Of a stretch of 22,500 nt of DNA, positions 22,281-22,500 are shown piece after piece (position 1 is the first letter of the stretch; every line of letters begins with the position of its first letter). The stretch lies in contig CM022670.1 of NCBI GenBank assembly GCA_012295275.1, positions 12,554,583 to 12,577,082 on the forward strand, read 5' to 3'. The notes beneath the pieces were generated by a model. That model had not been told where the DNA came from and made no database searches. It was given only the letters and a program-made list of their open reading frames with translations. Both the position numbers and the translations under genes were made by a program. The stretch is from Chrysomallon squamiferum (taxonomy: Eukaryota; Mollusca; Gastropoda; Neomphalida; Peltospiridae).

Positions 22281-22500
22281 GAAATATGTTTTCTTTATTT
22301 CTTTCTGTCATTCATCCTTTCTTTCTCTTTCTGTATTCTACATTTAGCCATTTTATAAGCAAATTATTTTTCGTGTGTAATTGTAAATGATTATTTAATC
22401 CAATTACTAAAATTGTTGTTTATTAAAGTTATTTCAGTTTTTATTCTTTATGTAAAGAAAACAAGTAGTCTTGTATTATCTTTTCAGCTAGATGAGCGAA
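22281..22500. other. AT-rich unique sequence to the window edge
   Basis: A T/C-rich opening (TTTCTTTCTG type, about 22288-22335) is followed by AT-rich DNA. CAGCTAGATGAGCG close to the window edge resembles the CTCF core only weakly. No gene was seen. Confidence 0.55.

Noticed and set aside
22484-22500. TCAGCTAGATGAGCGAA as a fourth CTCF-like site
   Set aside because: It has at least three mismatches to the core and is cut by the window edge. Unlike the other three it lies on the plus strand.

Overview
This window reads as non-coding nuclear DNA from a large, AT-rich metazoan genome. The signs are long uninterrupted (GA/CT)n, (TATG)n, (ATT)n and (CA)n arrays, frequent A or T homopolymers, degenerate minisatellites and a few fossil retroelement traces, with no compact gene layout. 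The texture resembles mollusc genomes, cephalopods in particular, but nothing seen fixes the species, so that is an impression rather than an identification. No complete gene could be supported on either strand. The open frames that exist are either translations of simple repeats ([31 protein letters not shown]) or short chance frames in low-GC DNA.

Layout. 1-4.3 kb: AT-rich unique DNA cut by a CT array, two triplet compounds built from the same GAT/AAC/AAT motifs, a ~70-bp segment duplicated 113 bp apart, and a joined (TATG)n-(GA)n locus. 4.3-7.7 kb: unique DNA, a decayed 22-bp minisatellite (5.63-5.97 kb), a CTCF-like site at 6.09 kb, then a T-rich block that switches to an A-rich block. 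7.7-12.0 kb: a CT array, a TG/ATT/GA compound, a possible SINE-like unit ending in a 31-A tail (9.71-9.89 kb), a ~143-151-bp tandem duplication (10.22-10.51 kb), an AGT/AAT/AAAT compound and an AT hairpin. 12.0-16.6 kb: a second CTCF-like site, a 240-bp GA array, a diffuse ACGTGTATGTTG-containing region, (CATA)n-(ATT)n, (TCTA)n-(TA)n, and at 16.08-16.19 kb a minus-strand tRNA-like relic beside a third CTCF-like site. 16.6-22.5 kb: TATG-type arrays, GA and 255-bp CT arrays, a reverse-transcriptase relic with a YADD motif at 18.44-18.61 kb, a CpG-rich patch at 20.2-20.4 kb, a CA array, a higher-order TATG array with ~90-bp period, and a GC-richer patch at 21.9-22.1 kb.

No set of genes working together can be described. 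The most useful leads are the RT relic, the tRNA-like/CTCF-like pair, the three co-oriented CTCF-like motifs, the 22-bp minisatellite with its 44-bp alternation, and the GC-richer islands that would be the first places to look for exons or enhancers. I found no evidence of a previously undescribed biological system. The window most likely lies in an intergenic region or a large intron.
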